Shown here one piece after another: positions 56,458 to 64,000 of a stretch of DNA of 64,000 bases. Made by a program: the position numbers and the translations under genes. This stretch comes from Cohaesibacter haloalkalitolerans. GTDB lineage: Bacteria; Pseudomonadota; Alphaproteobacteria; Rhizobiales; Cohaesibacteraceae. The stretch lies in NCBI RefSeq assembly GCF_003574655.1, contig NZ_QNUM01000003.1:434001-498000 (forward strand). The letters run 5' to 3'. Each line of letters starts with the position of its first letter. Position 1 is the stretch's first letter. The notes beneath the pieces are model-generated. The model was not told where the DNA came from, made no database searches, and saw only the letters and a program-made list of their open reading frames with translations.

Positions 56458-57807
56458 ATGGAACAGTTTCTCTGCCGCGATTGCCTTGAGGAAGGAAACG
56501 GAGCACCCCGACGCTGCCCCCGTTGTGGCTCGCCGCGTCTCATCCATCATGAGGAACTCAGAGCGCTGTCCATCGCCCATATCGATTGCGATTCCTTCTA
56601 TGCCTCCGTCGAAAAGCGGGACAATCCCGAGTTCCGCGACAAACCGGTGATCATCGGCGGCGGCGAGCGCGGTGTGGTCGCTACCGCCTGCTACATTGCC
56701 CGTATTCGCGGCGTCAAATCCGCAATGCCGATGTTTCAGGCCCGCAAACTCTGTCCGGAAGCGGTGATCATTCGGCCAAACATGAAGAAATACAGCGAGG
56801 TAGGCCGACAAGTTCGCGCAGCAATGCAGGCGCTCACGCCCCTTGTCGAGCCCCTTTCCATCGATGAGGCCTTTCTCGACCTGTCCGGCACCGAGCGCCT
56901 CCACCATGCCTACCCCGCCCTGACGCTGGCCCGCTTTGTGCTGCAGGTTGAAAAGGACATCGGCATCACGGTATCGGTCGGTCTCAGCCACAACAAGTTT
57001 CTGGCCAAGATCGCCTCGGACCTTGAGAAGCCTCGCGGCTTTTCGATCATCGGCAAGGAAGAGACAAGGCGGTTCCTCAAAGACAAGCCCGTCTCCATGA
57101 TCTGGGGTGTCGGCAAGGTCTCGCAGGCCCATCTGGCAAGGGACGGCTTCCTGACCATCGGGCAGTTGCAAACAGCAGATCCGGCCAAACTAGCCAAAAC
57201 CTATGGCGCTCTGGGCCTGCGCCTTGCCAAACTGGCGCAGGGCGAAGACAGCCGCACAGTCTCTCCCGATTCGGAAACCAAGAGCATCAGCTCCGAGACC
57301 ACCTTCAGCAAGGATCTCTCGCAAGCCGACGACCTGCTGCCGGTCCTGAGGCGCCTTGCCGAAGACACCTCCAAACGCGCCAAGGCGGCAGGGCTGGCCG
57401 GGCGAACCGTGACCCTCAAGCTCAAGGACGACCACTTCAAAAGCATCACCCGCAGCCGCTCCCTTTCGGATCCGACTCAATTGACTGACAGGATCTTCCT
57501 GATCGGCAAGGACCTGCTGCTGCGCGAGCTGGCCGCAAAAAAGGCCGCCTATCGCCTCATCGGTATCGGCATCAGTGAACTGCACCCCGGCGAGTTCGCC
57601 GACCCGCCGGATCTGGTTGACATTCAGGCAGGCAAACGGGCAAACGCGGAAAAGGCCATGGACCTGCTCTCCAGCAAGTTCGGCGGCAAGATGGTGGAAC
57701 TGGGCCTGACCATGAAAGGCAAGCTTGTCGCCGATCGCAACCCCGAGGCCCAGAAGAATGTGATTCATTCCGCGCAGAAGCCCGACAAGGACAGCGGCCT
57801 CGACTGA
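56458..57807 (+). CDS. dinB: DNA polymerase IV with N-terminal Cys4 knuckle
   Basis: 449-residue Y-family translesion polymerase. Catalytic palm residues in [19 protein letters not shown] and [14 protein letters not shown]; little-finger domain in the C-terminal third. It starts with a 40-residue extension with Cys at 6, 9, 20 and 23 (C-x2-C ... C-x2-C), a likely zinc knuckle absent from E. coli DinB. The tail after about 420 is Lys/Asp-rich without an obvious beta-clamp motif. Confidence 0.92.
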   Translation: MEQFLCRDCLEEGNGAPRRCPRCGSPRLIHHEELRALSIAHIDCDSFYASVEKRDNPEFRDKPVIIGGGERGVVATACYIARIRGVKSAMPMFQARKLCPEAVIIRPNMKKYSEVGRQVRAAMQALTPLVEPLSIDEAFLDLSGTERLHHAYPALTLARFVLQVEKDIGITVSVGLSHNKFLAKIASDLEKPRGFSIIGKEETRRFLKDKPVSMIWGVGKVSQAHLARDGFLTIGQLQTADPAKLAKTYGALGLRLAKLAQGEDSRTVSPDSETKSISSETTFSKDLSQADDLLPVLRRLAEDTSKRAKAAGLAGRTVTLKLKDDHFKSITRSRSLSDPTQLTDRIFLIGKDLLLRELAAKKAAYRLIGIGISELHPGEFADPPDLVDIQAGKRANAEKAMDLLSSKFGGKMVELGLTMKGKLVADRNPEAQKNVIHSAQKPDKDSGLD

Positions 57808-58023
57808 CACCGCAACAGCACCCACCGTCCCGCAGAACCGCAGATATGCAGCCAGAGCAGCCTCATGCGGGGAGAGATGCGGTAAAATGCGTGTGCCAGA
57901 CAAGCTTTTGCTTTCAATACCGTACCGCCTCGCCTAAATGTTGATCATGCTCACGGACCGGGCAGCCTTTTTGCTATCCGCGCCGGAGACCAGAACAAAC
58001 CAGACCTTTCTATGGAGTTGAAC

Positions 58024-58491
58024 ATGTCAGGCGTCATCGAAGCCAAACTTGCAGACCTCGGAATCACCCTTCCGGAAGCAGCAGCCCCTGCTGCCAACTA
58101 TGTTCCCTTTGTCAAAAGCGGCAACCAGCTTTTCATTTCCGGTCAGATCCCGCTGAACGCTGCTGGCGAAAAAGTCATCGGCAAGCTGGGTGACACCATG
58201 GAAACCGCCGCTGGTCAGGAAGCTGCAAAGCTCTGCGCCATCAGCCTCATCGCCCAGATGAAGGCCGCCACCGGCGATCTCGACAAGGTGGCTCGCGTGG
58301 TCAAGCTGGTCGGCTTTGTCAACTCCACTCTTGAATTCGGCGATCAGCCGGCCGTCATCAACGGCGCTTCCAACTTCATGGTCGACGTCTTTGGCGACAA
58401 GGGCCGCCACGCCCGCTCCGCCGTCTCCGCAGCCTCCCTGCCGTTCGGCGTTGCCGTCGAAGTGGAAGCCATTGTGGAACTGGAAGACTAG
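58024..58491 (+). CDS. RidA family protein
   Basis: 155-residue Rid/YjgF fold protein, which may deaminate reactive enamine/imine intermediates. Shows YVPFVKSGNQLFISGQIPL, AAKLCAISLIAQMKAATGDLDKV and the C-terminal ARSAVSAASLPFGVAVEVEAIVE with the Arg typical of active RidA-like proteins. ATG at 58024 follows GGAG; 58012 is in the ribosome site. Monocistronic. Confidence 0.9.
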   Translation: MSGVIEAKLADLGITLPEAAAPAANYVPFVKSGNQLFISGQIPLNAAGEKVIGKLGDTMETAAGQEAAKLCAISLIAQMKAATGDLDKVARVVKLVGFVNSTLEFGDQPAVINGASNFMVDVFGDKGRHARSAVSAASLPFGVAVEVEAIVELED

Positions 58492-58662
58492 GCGTTTCGC
58501 CTTTCTGTAATCTGGCTAATGGCGGCAGCGGCTGCCGTTGGCCCCCTGCCAGCTATCCCTCATCTATTTTTTCCGTTCAGGCCTCTTAGAGGGTTACAAT
58601 TTCAGCAAAGTCTCTTAAATCTCAGCTATAGTTTGATTTTTGCGAGAGGCCATGCCTGACCC

Positions 58663-59841
58663 ATGTCTGAAACATCCGGTTACCAGTTGCATGTCGTTCA
58701 TTCCATGCGAGAGATCGGAGAGGAACACTGGACGGCCTGTCTTGAAGACACCCTGAGCAAGACCAGATCCAACCCCTTTCTGTCCTATGCCTTTCTAGAC
58801 GCTCTGGAGCGCTCGGGCTGCGCCAGCGAGGAAACCGGCTGGATGCCGCACCATCTGGTCCTCAAGGACGAAAATGACGCTGTACTGGCCGCCCTGCCGC
58901 TTTATCTCAAGTCGCACAGTCAGGGCGAATATGTCTTTGACCACGGCTGGGCCGATGCGCTGGAGCGGGCTGGCGGGCAATATTACCCCAAGCTGCAAAG
59001 CGCCATTCCCTTCACCCCCGTCAACGCCCCCAAGGTGCTGACCCGCAAGGGCGTCAACGAGGCGGTGGCCGTTGCCGCCATGGCCAGCGGCATGAAGCAG
59101 CTCTGCGAGCGTTACCCCATCTCCTCGGCCCACCTGACCTTCCTGCCCGAAAGGCAGAAAAGCGAATTCGAAGAACAGGGCTTTCTCGTCCGACGCGATC
59201 AGCAATTCCACTGGATCAACGAGGATTACGACAGCTTTGATGATTTCCTCGCCCAGCTTTCCTCCCGCAAGCGCAAGAATATCCGCAAGGAACGCCAGAC
59301 CGCCCACAGCCACGGCCTGACCATCCATCGCAAGCAGGGCGATGCCATAACCGAACAGGACTGGGACGCCTTTTTCGCCTTTTACATGGACACCGGCTCG
59401 CGCAAATGGGGCCGCCCCTATCTCAACCGGGAATTCTTCTCGATGATCGCCGAGACCATGGCCGACCAGATCCTTCTGGTACTGGCCTATGAGGGCGACA
59501 ATGCGGTGGCCGGGGCGCTCAATTTCATCGGCGGTGACACGCTCTATGGTCGCTACTGGGGCACCATCGGCGACTATCCCTGCCTGCATTTCGAGCTGTG
59601 CTACCACCAGGCCATCGAATGGGCCATCGAGCACAAATACCTGTGCGTGGAAGCAGGCGCACAGGGCGAGCACAAGATCGCAAGAGGCTATGTGCCACAG
59701 ACCACATGGTCGGCCCACTGGATCGACCATCCGGCCTTCCGCGAGGCCATTGAGGACTATCTGAACAGGGAGCGGCGCGCAGCGGCCGCCGAGCAGGAGT
59801 TCCTCACAACCCACACCCCTTTCAAGAAGGGCGACGGATAG
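58663..59841 (+). CDS. FemAB/GNAT-fold acyltransferase (DUF482)
   Basis: 392-residue protein of the DUF482 (peptidogalycan biosynthesis-like) acyltransferase group. Starts with NPFLSYAFLDALERSGC, then LSSRKRKNIRKERQTAHSHG and FYMDTGSRKWGRPYLNREFF; the C-terminal half holds the GNAT-like core NFIGGDTLYGRYWG...LCYHQAIEWAIEHKYLCVEAGAQGEHKIARGY. Substrate unknown; some related proteins are aminoacyl transferases. Followed closely by the HIT gene. Confidence 0.87.
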   Translation: MSETSGYQLHVVHSMREIGEEHWTACLEDTLSKTRSNPFLSYAFLDALERSGCASEETGWMPHHLVLKDENDAVLAALPLYLKSHSQGEYVFDHGWADALERAGGQYYPKLQSAIPFTPVNAPKVLTRKGVNEAVAVAAMASGMKQLCERYPISSAHLTFLPERQKSEFEEQGFLVRRDQQFHWINEDYDSFDDFLAQLSSRKRKNIRKERQTAHSHGLTIHRKQGDAITEQDWDAFFAFYMDTGSRKWGRPYLNREFFSMIAETMADQILLVLAYEGDNAVAGALNFIGGDTLYGRYWGTIGDYPCLHFELCYHQAIEWAIEHKYLCVEAGAQGEHKIARGYVPQTTWSAHWIDHPAFREAIEDYLNRERRAAAAEQEFLTTHTPFKKGDG

Positions 59842-59904
59842 ATTTCACAGCCGCGCGCTGCTAGTCTCGCCGCCAACAGTTTCAACCAATCAATGGATTC
59901 GATC

Positions 59905-60339
59905 ATGAACACGCCAGCTTATGACAGCGACAATATCTTTGCGAAAATCCTGCGTGGCGAAATCCCCTGCCACAAGCTCTATGAAGACGAGCTGACCTTT
60001 GCCTTTCTGGACGTCATGCCCAAGGCAGACGGCCACGCCCTTGTGCTGCCCAAGAACCCGTCCCGCAACATTTTCGACACCGCTCCGACCGATCTGGCAG
60101 CCGTTGTTGCCACCACCCAGAAGCTTGCCATGGCCGCGATGATCGCCTTTGATGCCGATGGCATCACTGTGCAGCAGAACAACGAGGGTGCTGGCGGGCA
60201 GGAAGTCTTCCATCTGCACTTCCACGTCGTGCCGCGCCACGAGGGCGTTGCCCTGCGCCCGCAGACCGGCAAAATGGCCGACCCGGAGTTGCTGGCAGGC
60301 CACGCCGAACAGCTGCGCAAGGCGCTCGAAAGCCTCTGA
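59905..60339 (+). CDS. HIT family nucleotide-binding protein
   Basis: 144-residue histidine-triad hydrolase (HINT branch). N-terminus DSDNIFAKILRGEIPCHKLYEDE is typical; catalytic triad motif HLHFHVVPR (HxHxH). Likely cleaves nucleoside phosphoramidates or AMP conjugates. ATG at 59905 is chosen; 59893 also in frame. Confidence 0.93.
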   Translation: MNTPAYDSDNIFAKILRGEIPCHKLYEDELTFAFLDVMPKADGHALVLPKNPSRNIFDTAPTDLAAVVATTQKLAMAAMIAFDADGITVQQNNEGAGGQEVFHLHFHVVPRHEGVALRPQTGKMADPELLAGHAEQLRKALESL

Positions 60340-60374
60340 CTTTCAGGCGACAATCGCTCAGATCTGAAAAGGCA

Positions 60375-60396
60375 AAGGGGCTCAAAGGAGCCCCTT
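60375..60396. terminator. Terminator between HIT and azlD genes
   Basis: Perfect 9-bp stem AAGGGGCTC / GAGCCCCTT with AAAG loop. Weak T tract either way (TTGCCTTTT on minus). Convergent gene ends. Confidence 0.6.
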
Positions 60397-60407
60397 GTCA
60401 TATAAAG

Positions 60408-60776
60408 TCATGTCATCGGAACGCTAAACAGAAGCGCAAGGCCTGTGAGCGTTGCGGCCCCGAGCAACACCGCAACAAACAGATTGCGGACCAGCCCGAA
60501 ATAGAACCCGACCGACACCGCCACGGCAACCAGTCGCATCCAGACCGGCACCTGTAGCAGAGCGCCTGTAGGGAACAGGATCAGCCGAGTGATGACCCCG
60601 GCCACCAGCGCATTGGCGATCGCCCGCGCCAACAGGATCCATTCGCTGTCATCGCGCAAACGACCAGCAAAGGCCACCCCGAGCCAGCGCCACATCTCCG
60701 TGGGCAGCGAGGCTGCCAGAAGCATGAACAGATAGGGCCACCATGCCGTGTCAAAGCTGTCAAACAGGATCGTCAT
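60408..60776 (-). CDS. azlD: AzlD family membrane subunit
   Basis: 122-residue membrane protein, small partner of AzlC in branched-chain amino-acid export. Helices LFMLLAASLPTEMWRWLGVAF (with the typical LPTEMWR), ARAIANALVAGVITRLILF, MRLVAVAVSVGFYFGLV and LFVAVLLGAATLTGLALLF. Start overlaps the azlC stop by 4 bases. Confidence 0.9.
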   Translation of the reverse strand: MTILFDSFDTAWWPYLFMLLAASLPTEMWRWLGVAFAGRLRDDSEWILLARAIANALVAGVITRLILFPTGALLQVPVWMRLVAVAVSVGFYFGLVRNLFVAVLLGAATLTGLALLFSVPMT

Positions 60777-61531
60777 GCCAGCCGCCTCTTCCAGTAGCCC
60801 ACCGCATAGGCCCCAATGCCGCCCACAAGCCCTGTGAGCACCAGCCCGACCTCCGGCACGATCAGCGCAAACAACGGACCGAGCGCGAAGCCGAACACCA
60901 GTGCCAGCTTGTCCGACAGCAACCGGGCGGCGCTTGGCAGCGTCAGGAGGAAATAGAGCGGTGTCATCAGAAACAGCGCAGCGGCCACGACGGGCGGCAC
61001 CACCCCTGCGATGCCATGCCCAAGAGCAACGACCCCGATGCTGAGAATGGCCAGAGAAACCGCAAACCCGGCAAAAAACGGCACGCGTCCATAGCGCGGC
61101 AGGCCAGGCAGCTCTCGCATGCCGAACACCCATGAGGTGATGGCCGTGAAATGGGCCAGCAGCACCAGCTTCCAGGTCTGCGTCCCCTTGTCCCGAACCT
61201 CGGGCACGAAGGAAACGACCATCGGCATCATCCGCACCGACGCCAGCGCCACCGCCACGAAGATGGCCAGCGCGCCCGACCCAGACAGGATGCCGCCAAT
61301 CAGAATCACATTGCTGGGAATGGCCCACGTGGTGAAGGTCATGAACATCGCCAGATAGAGGTCTATGCCACTCTCATGACAGAAACTGCCGAACCCCAAG
61401 AGGGAGAAATAGAGCACGATGGCAGGCGTCGACAACAGATGGCGCATGCCCCGGCGATACCAGTGCCAGCCAGAAAGCCGCTCCTGAGGCAAAAGCCCGG
61501 AGCCGTGATCGGAAAACTTGTTTGATGACAT
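60773..61531 (-). CDS. azlC: AzlC family transporter subunit
   Basis: 252-residue integral membrane protein with about five to seven helices (TPAIVLYFSLLGFGSFCHESGIDLYLAMFMTF at start; ALAIFVAVALASVRMMPM typical for AzlC). AzlC-AzlD export branched-chain amino acids or analogues. Start at 61531 (MSSNKFSDHGSG). The adjacent trkH is on the same strand but 114 bases upstream. Confidence 0.9.
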   Translation of the reverse strand: MSSNKFSDHGSGLLPQERLSGWHWYRRGMRHLLSTPAIVLYFSLLGFGSFCHESGIDLYLAMFMTFTTWAIPSNVILIGGILSGSGALAIFVAVALASVRMMPMVVSFVPEVRDKGTQTWKLVLLAHFTAITSWVFGMRELPGLPRYGRVPFFAGFAVSLAILSIGVVALGHGIAGVVPPVVAAALFLMTPLYFLLTLPSAARLLSDKLALVFGFALGPLFALIVPEVGLVLTGLVGGIGAYAVGYWKRRLA

Positions 61532-61645
61532 GATGAGGAACTTGGCAAGATGACAGGGTAGCCACAATGGCATAGAGCCTTCCCGCATTCAACCCACGAG
61601 CCACACCTGCCACATCGCCCATGCTGCGTGCTCGCAGTGTCGGGC

Positions 61646-63067
61646 CTACCAGCGCCAGAAGGCCGGCATCAGGATGGTCAGCGCGGAGAGAATTTCCAGC
61701 CTCCCCAGAATCATTTCAATACTCAAAAGCCATTTGCAGATTTCCGGCAGGCTGCTGAAGTTGCCTGCAGGCCCGATAATGTCGCCAAGGCCGGGACCAA
61801 CGTTTGCCAGTGCCGTTGCAGAGCCGCTCATTGCCGTCACGAAATCAAGCCCGCACAGCTGCAGGGCAATGGCAAAAACAATGAAGGTCGCAAAGAACAG
61901 GAAGATGAAGCTGAGCGTCGATGCGGCCATTTCGTCATCCACAACCTGCGTGCCATAACGCATCGGGATGATACGGTTGGGATGGATCAGCTTGGCAACC
62001 GCCTTCTTGATGATCAGCCAGGCAATCACGAAACGGAACTGCTTGATGCCACCAGCCGTCGAGCCCGAACAGGCGCCAAAGAAGGTGAGGATCAGGAACA
62101 TGACCACGAACAGAGAGCCCCATTCCTGATAGTCTCCCGCACCAAAGCCGGTCGTCGTCACGATGGAAATGACATCGAACAGCGCAATCGCGAAATCCTT
62201 GATCACCGGACCCGGCGACAGCCACTGCTTGGCAAAAAAGATGACGACCGCAGCGATCAGGACGCCCTTGAGATAGAGCCCGATCTGCGGATCCCTGCCC
62301 CGGTCAGCAGAAAAAAAGCGGATCATGTAGAGAAACGGCAGGCCACCAAAGAACATGAACAGCGAACCGGCAAAATAGATGCCGACGCTATCAAAATGCG
62401 CCATCGAACCATCGGAGGTCGAGTATCCGCCCGTGGAAAGGGTGGTCATGGCATGGTTGACCGCCTCAAAGAAGGTCATGCCCAGCACAAAGTAGGAAAC
62501 GGCGCAGGCCGCCGTCAGAGCCATGTAGACAAAGGCAATCTTGACCGCAAACTCGCGAATGCGCGGGTAAGGATTGTCACTCTGCTCGGACGATTCCAGA
62601 AAGAACAGCTTCTGTCCACCAGAGCCAAGCATCGGCAGAATGGTGATGCCGATGGCCACGATACCCAGACCACCGAGCCATTGCATCAGCGACCGCCAGA
62701 ACAGAAGCCCCGGAGCCATGGTGTCCAGTCCGCTCAGGACCGTCGAGCCGGTGGTCGTGAAGCCCGAGGCCGACTCGAAATAGGCATCCGCATAGGTGAT
62801 ATCGAGCGACGAGAAATAGAGAGGCAGAGCCGCAAAGGCACTGAGGACGAACCAGCTGCCATTGACGAACAGGATGGAGCTGCGAATGTTCCACTCCCCT
62901 TCCTGCCCACGCATGGCCAGAAACAGGGCGATGCCAAAACCGATCGATATCGACCCGCCGCCCAGAAAGGCGTGCCAGTCCTGACTTTGATAGGCCAGAT
63001 CGACGATTGCGGGAAAGAACATCATCCCGCCCAGTGCGGCAATCAATATCCCGAGTGCTGAAAGCAC
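61646..63067 (-). CDS. trkH: TrkH family potassium transporter
   Basis: 473-residue K+ transport membrane protein with four pore loops: SGFTTTGSTVL, TTLSTGGYST, TTTGFGAGDY and LANVGPGLG, whose Gly residues form the selectivity filter. Start codon is GTG, with GAGGTGA 4 bases upstream. TrkA, the usual cytoplasmic gate, is not in the window. Confidence 0.93.
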   Translation of the reverse strand: MLSALGILIAALGGMMFFPAIVDLAYQSQDWHAFLGGGSISIGFGIALFLAMRGQEGEWNIRSSILFVNGSWFVLSAFAALPLYFSSLDITYADAYFESASGFTTTGSTVLSGLDTMAPGLLFWRSLMQWLGGLGIVAIGITILPMLGSGGQKLFFLESSEQSDNPYPRIREFAVKIAFVYMALTAACAVSYFVLGMTFFEAVNHAMTTLSTGGYSTSDGSMAHFDSVGIYFAGSLFMFFGGLPFLYMIRFFSADRGRDPQIGLYLKGVLIAAVVIFFAKQWLSPGPVIKDFAIALFDVISIVTTTGFGAGDYQEWGSLFVVMFLILTFFGACSGSTAGGIKQFRFVIAWLIIKKAVAKLIHPNRIIPMRYGTQVVDDEMAASTLSFIFLFFATFIVFAIALQLCGLDFVTAMSGSATALANVGPGLGDIIGPAGNFSSLPEICKWLLSIEMILGRLEILSALTILMPAFWRW

Positions 63068-63274
63068 GGGGTCACCTCTTCATTCGCGGAGTCATCTGGC
63101 TTGTTTATCCACCAAACGTATTCCGGGTCAAGCGCGAGCATGTCTTTTGGCGAGAAGGCCACCGCCTTCCGCTGCTGTAGCATGCATTCATAGCGTGCGC
63201 GAACCGCGAGAGCTTAGCTTGCTCGCTGTCCCTTGCATAGAGCCATACGCCCGCCCAAGACCCGGACACCGGCC

Positions 63275-63697
63275 TCAGACCGGTTCTCCTGATACCGCAG
63301 CGGGGGAATCCAGCAGATCCGTTCCATAGGAATTATCAACAGTGCAGAGCCAGTCGCCGCTGTCCGAGCGCTTGAAAACATAGCTTGCCCGACGCACCAG
63401 CGTCAGATCCCAGCCATCGGAATCAACCGTGTCGAGAAAGGTCTTCATCACCACCAGCGCCGTATCACCACCTTCAAACACTTCCATTGGCCCCTGACGA
63501 ACCGTCAGGTGGTGGTTGAAATGATCGGCGATGGCCTCGAAGGCTTTTCTGATCCGCGCCTTGCCCGTCACCGCCATGCCGGGCTGAACGACCAGCGTCG
63601 CGTCTTCGGCATAGAAGGCCATCAGACCATCAAAATCCTCTGCCGAGATCGCCCGGTCAGCGGCTTCGATAACAGTTTGCAATGCTTGGGAGGTCAT
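63275..63697 (-). CDS. NTF2-like (SnoaL/DUF4440 type) protein
   Basis: 140-residue NTF2-fold protein (LQTVIEAADRAISAEDFDGLMAFYAEDATLVVQPG, GKARIRKAFEAIADHF, EGGDTALVVMK, VFKRSDSGDWLCTVDNSYG). Members range from enzymes to immunity and ligand-binding proteins. Start at 63697 has AAGGAG 6 bases upstream; a frame back to 63790 covers hairpins and is not real. A terminator-like hairpin lies 36 bases before the start. Confidence 0.85.
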   Translation of the reverse strand: MTSQALQTVIEAADRAISAEDFDGLMAFYAEDATLVVQPGMAVTGKARIRKAFEAIADHFNHHLTVRQGPMEVFEGGDTALVVMKTFLDTVDSDGWDLTLVRRASYVFKRSDSGDWLCTVDNSYGTDLLDSPAAVSGEPV

Positions 63698-63732
63698 TTC
63701 CGTCTCCTTGAAAAATCCCGAGAGACGGCAAC

Positions 63733-63803
63733 AAAAAACCCGCCTCAGGCGGGTTCCGATAAGTGATATGCGCACACGAAAACCCACCATTCAAGGAATG
63801 GTG
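63733..63803 (-). promoter_or_regulatory. Two tandem hairpins, possible terminator/attenuator
   Basis: On the minus strand, a hairpin with perfect 8-bp arms CACCATTC/GAATGGTG (63785-63803) is followed by a perfect 8-bp stem AACCCGCC/GGCGGGTT (63737-63755) and then a run of six T. The second is a textbook terminator ending 36 bases before the NTF2-like gene. It may end the transcript of the upstream gene, or control the gene by attenuation. Confidence 0.55.
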
Positions 63804-63911
63804 AGAATAATCGACTGAAACTGGTTGCACATCTGGTTCATGCCCAATCATGTATCGTCAAATCGCCTGCATTGCAAGCGGACTCTGACCTCGACCTGCC
63901 CTGGCCCACAC

Positions 63912-64000
63912 TCATTTGTCGTCAAAGAACTGCTGATAGAGCAGCAAGAGCACCAGCATCAGCCCAGCGGCAAGAGTGAGGATATTCTTCAGAAGCTCCA
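63912..64000 (-). CDS. Small membrane protein, 3' part
   Basis: Reading continues to the right edge. The last 28 codons form one hydrophobic helix (LAAGLMLVLLLLYQQFF) with a DDK end. If the base after the window is T, an ATG would start here and the protein would be 29 residues. It is otherwise the tail of a larger membrane protein. Only hydrophobicity supports it. Confidence 0.35.
   Translation of the reverse strand, partial: ELLKNILTLAAGLMLVLLLLYQQFFDDK

Noticed and set aside
58516-58540. GGCAGC-G-GCTGCC repeat after ridA
   Set aside because: Loop of one base and no T tract; GC-rich chance palindrome.
60408-61328. 306-codon frame covering azlD and part of azlC
   Set aside because: Only its last 122 codons are real AzlD; the upstream part is azlC read in the wrong frame. 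It is not a fusion.

Overview
The window reads as an ordinary, gene-dense chromosomal segment of an alphaproteobacterium, most likely a marine or facultatively anaerobic member of Hyphomicrobiales (Rhizobiales). The evidence is the family content: DivK-PleD, DUF2865, DUF3572, class II DAHP synthase, a rhizobial-type degenerate PyrC next to PyrB, a DinB with an N-terminal Cys4 knuckle, and the order ruvX / pyrB-pyrC'-plsY-dprA-topA-rnr-nudix-rpmG / divK-pleD. Moderate GC (in the fifties by eye) and an oxygen-independent ubiquinone operon would fit a Cohaesibacter- or Stappia-like genus, but the genus is inference. I see no tRNA, rRNA, CRISPR array, insertion sequence, phage or plasmid module.

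Layout. 1-1.2 kb: end of pabA and pabC (folate). 1.2-5.7 kb: CreA, a SulP anion transporter, a flavin reductase and a DUF2865 secreted protein. 5.6-14.3 kb (minus strand): gltX, nadE, class II DAHP synthase, then TPR protein-bamB-der. 14.6-20.4 kb: accessory stretch with NnrU, a small DksA-like protein, two adjacent L,D-transpeptidases, DUF2000 divergent from an AsnC-type regulator, and two sulfotransferase-like genes. 20.6-27.7 kb: guaA, MarR, rsmB, GFA, ZntB-like transporter and guaB. 28.2-30.8 kb: ubiT-ubiU-ubiV behind an FNR-type box. 31-33.1 kb: small Sel1-like protein, GST, second NnrU. 33.3-37.1 kb: gatC-gatA-chorismate mutase-gatB. 37.5-39.6 kb: GGDEF/EAL protein. 40-53.3 kb: the conserved ruvX-to-rpmG block. 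54.2-57.8 kb: divK-pleD, DUF3572, dinB. 58-64 kb: RidA, FemAB-like GNAT, HIT, azlCD, trkH, an NTF2-like protein and the end of a small membrane protein.

How genes work together. gltX (charging Glu, possibly onto tRNA-Gln) and gatCAB (amidating misacylated tRNA) form an indirect Gln/Asn-tRNA pathway within one window. pabA/pabC, DAHP synthase and chorismate mutase belong to chorismate metabolism. guaB and guaA make GMP, while pyrB and a catalytically degenerate PyrC' probably form the aspartate transcarbamoylase complex. DivK-PleD and the GGDEF/EAL protein belong to cell-cycle and c-di-GMP control. UbiTUV would make ubiquinone without oxygen.

The most useful non-coding signals are a near-perfect FNR/Anr box before ubiT, a 16-bp perfect palindrome before the second nnrU, a 15-bp palindrome between DUF2000 and its divergent AsnC regulator, a repeat cluster before the first nnrU, a repeated octamer before topA, and two possible attenuator leaders (DAHP synthase, NTF2-like gene). 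I found no clearly new multi-gene system. Most of the window is core genome, and the best leads are regulatory.
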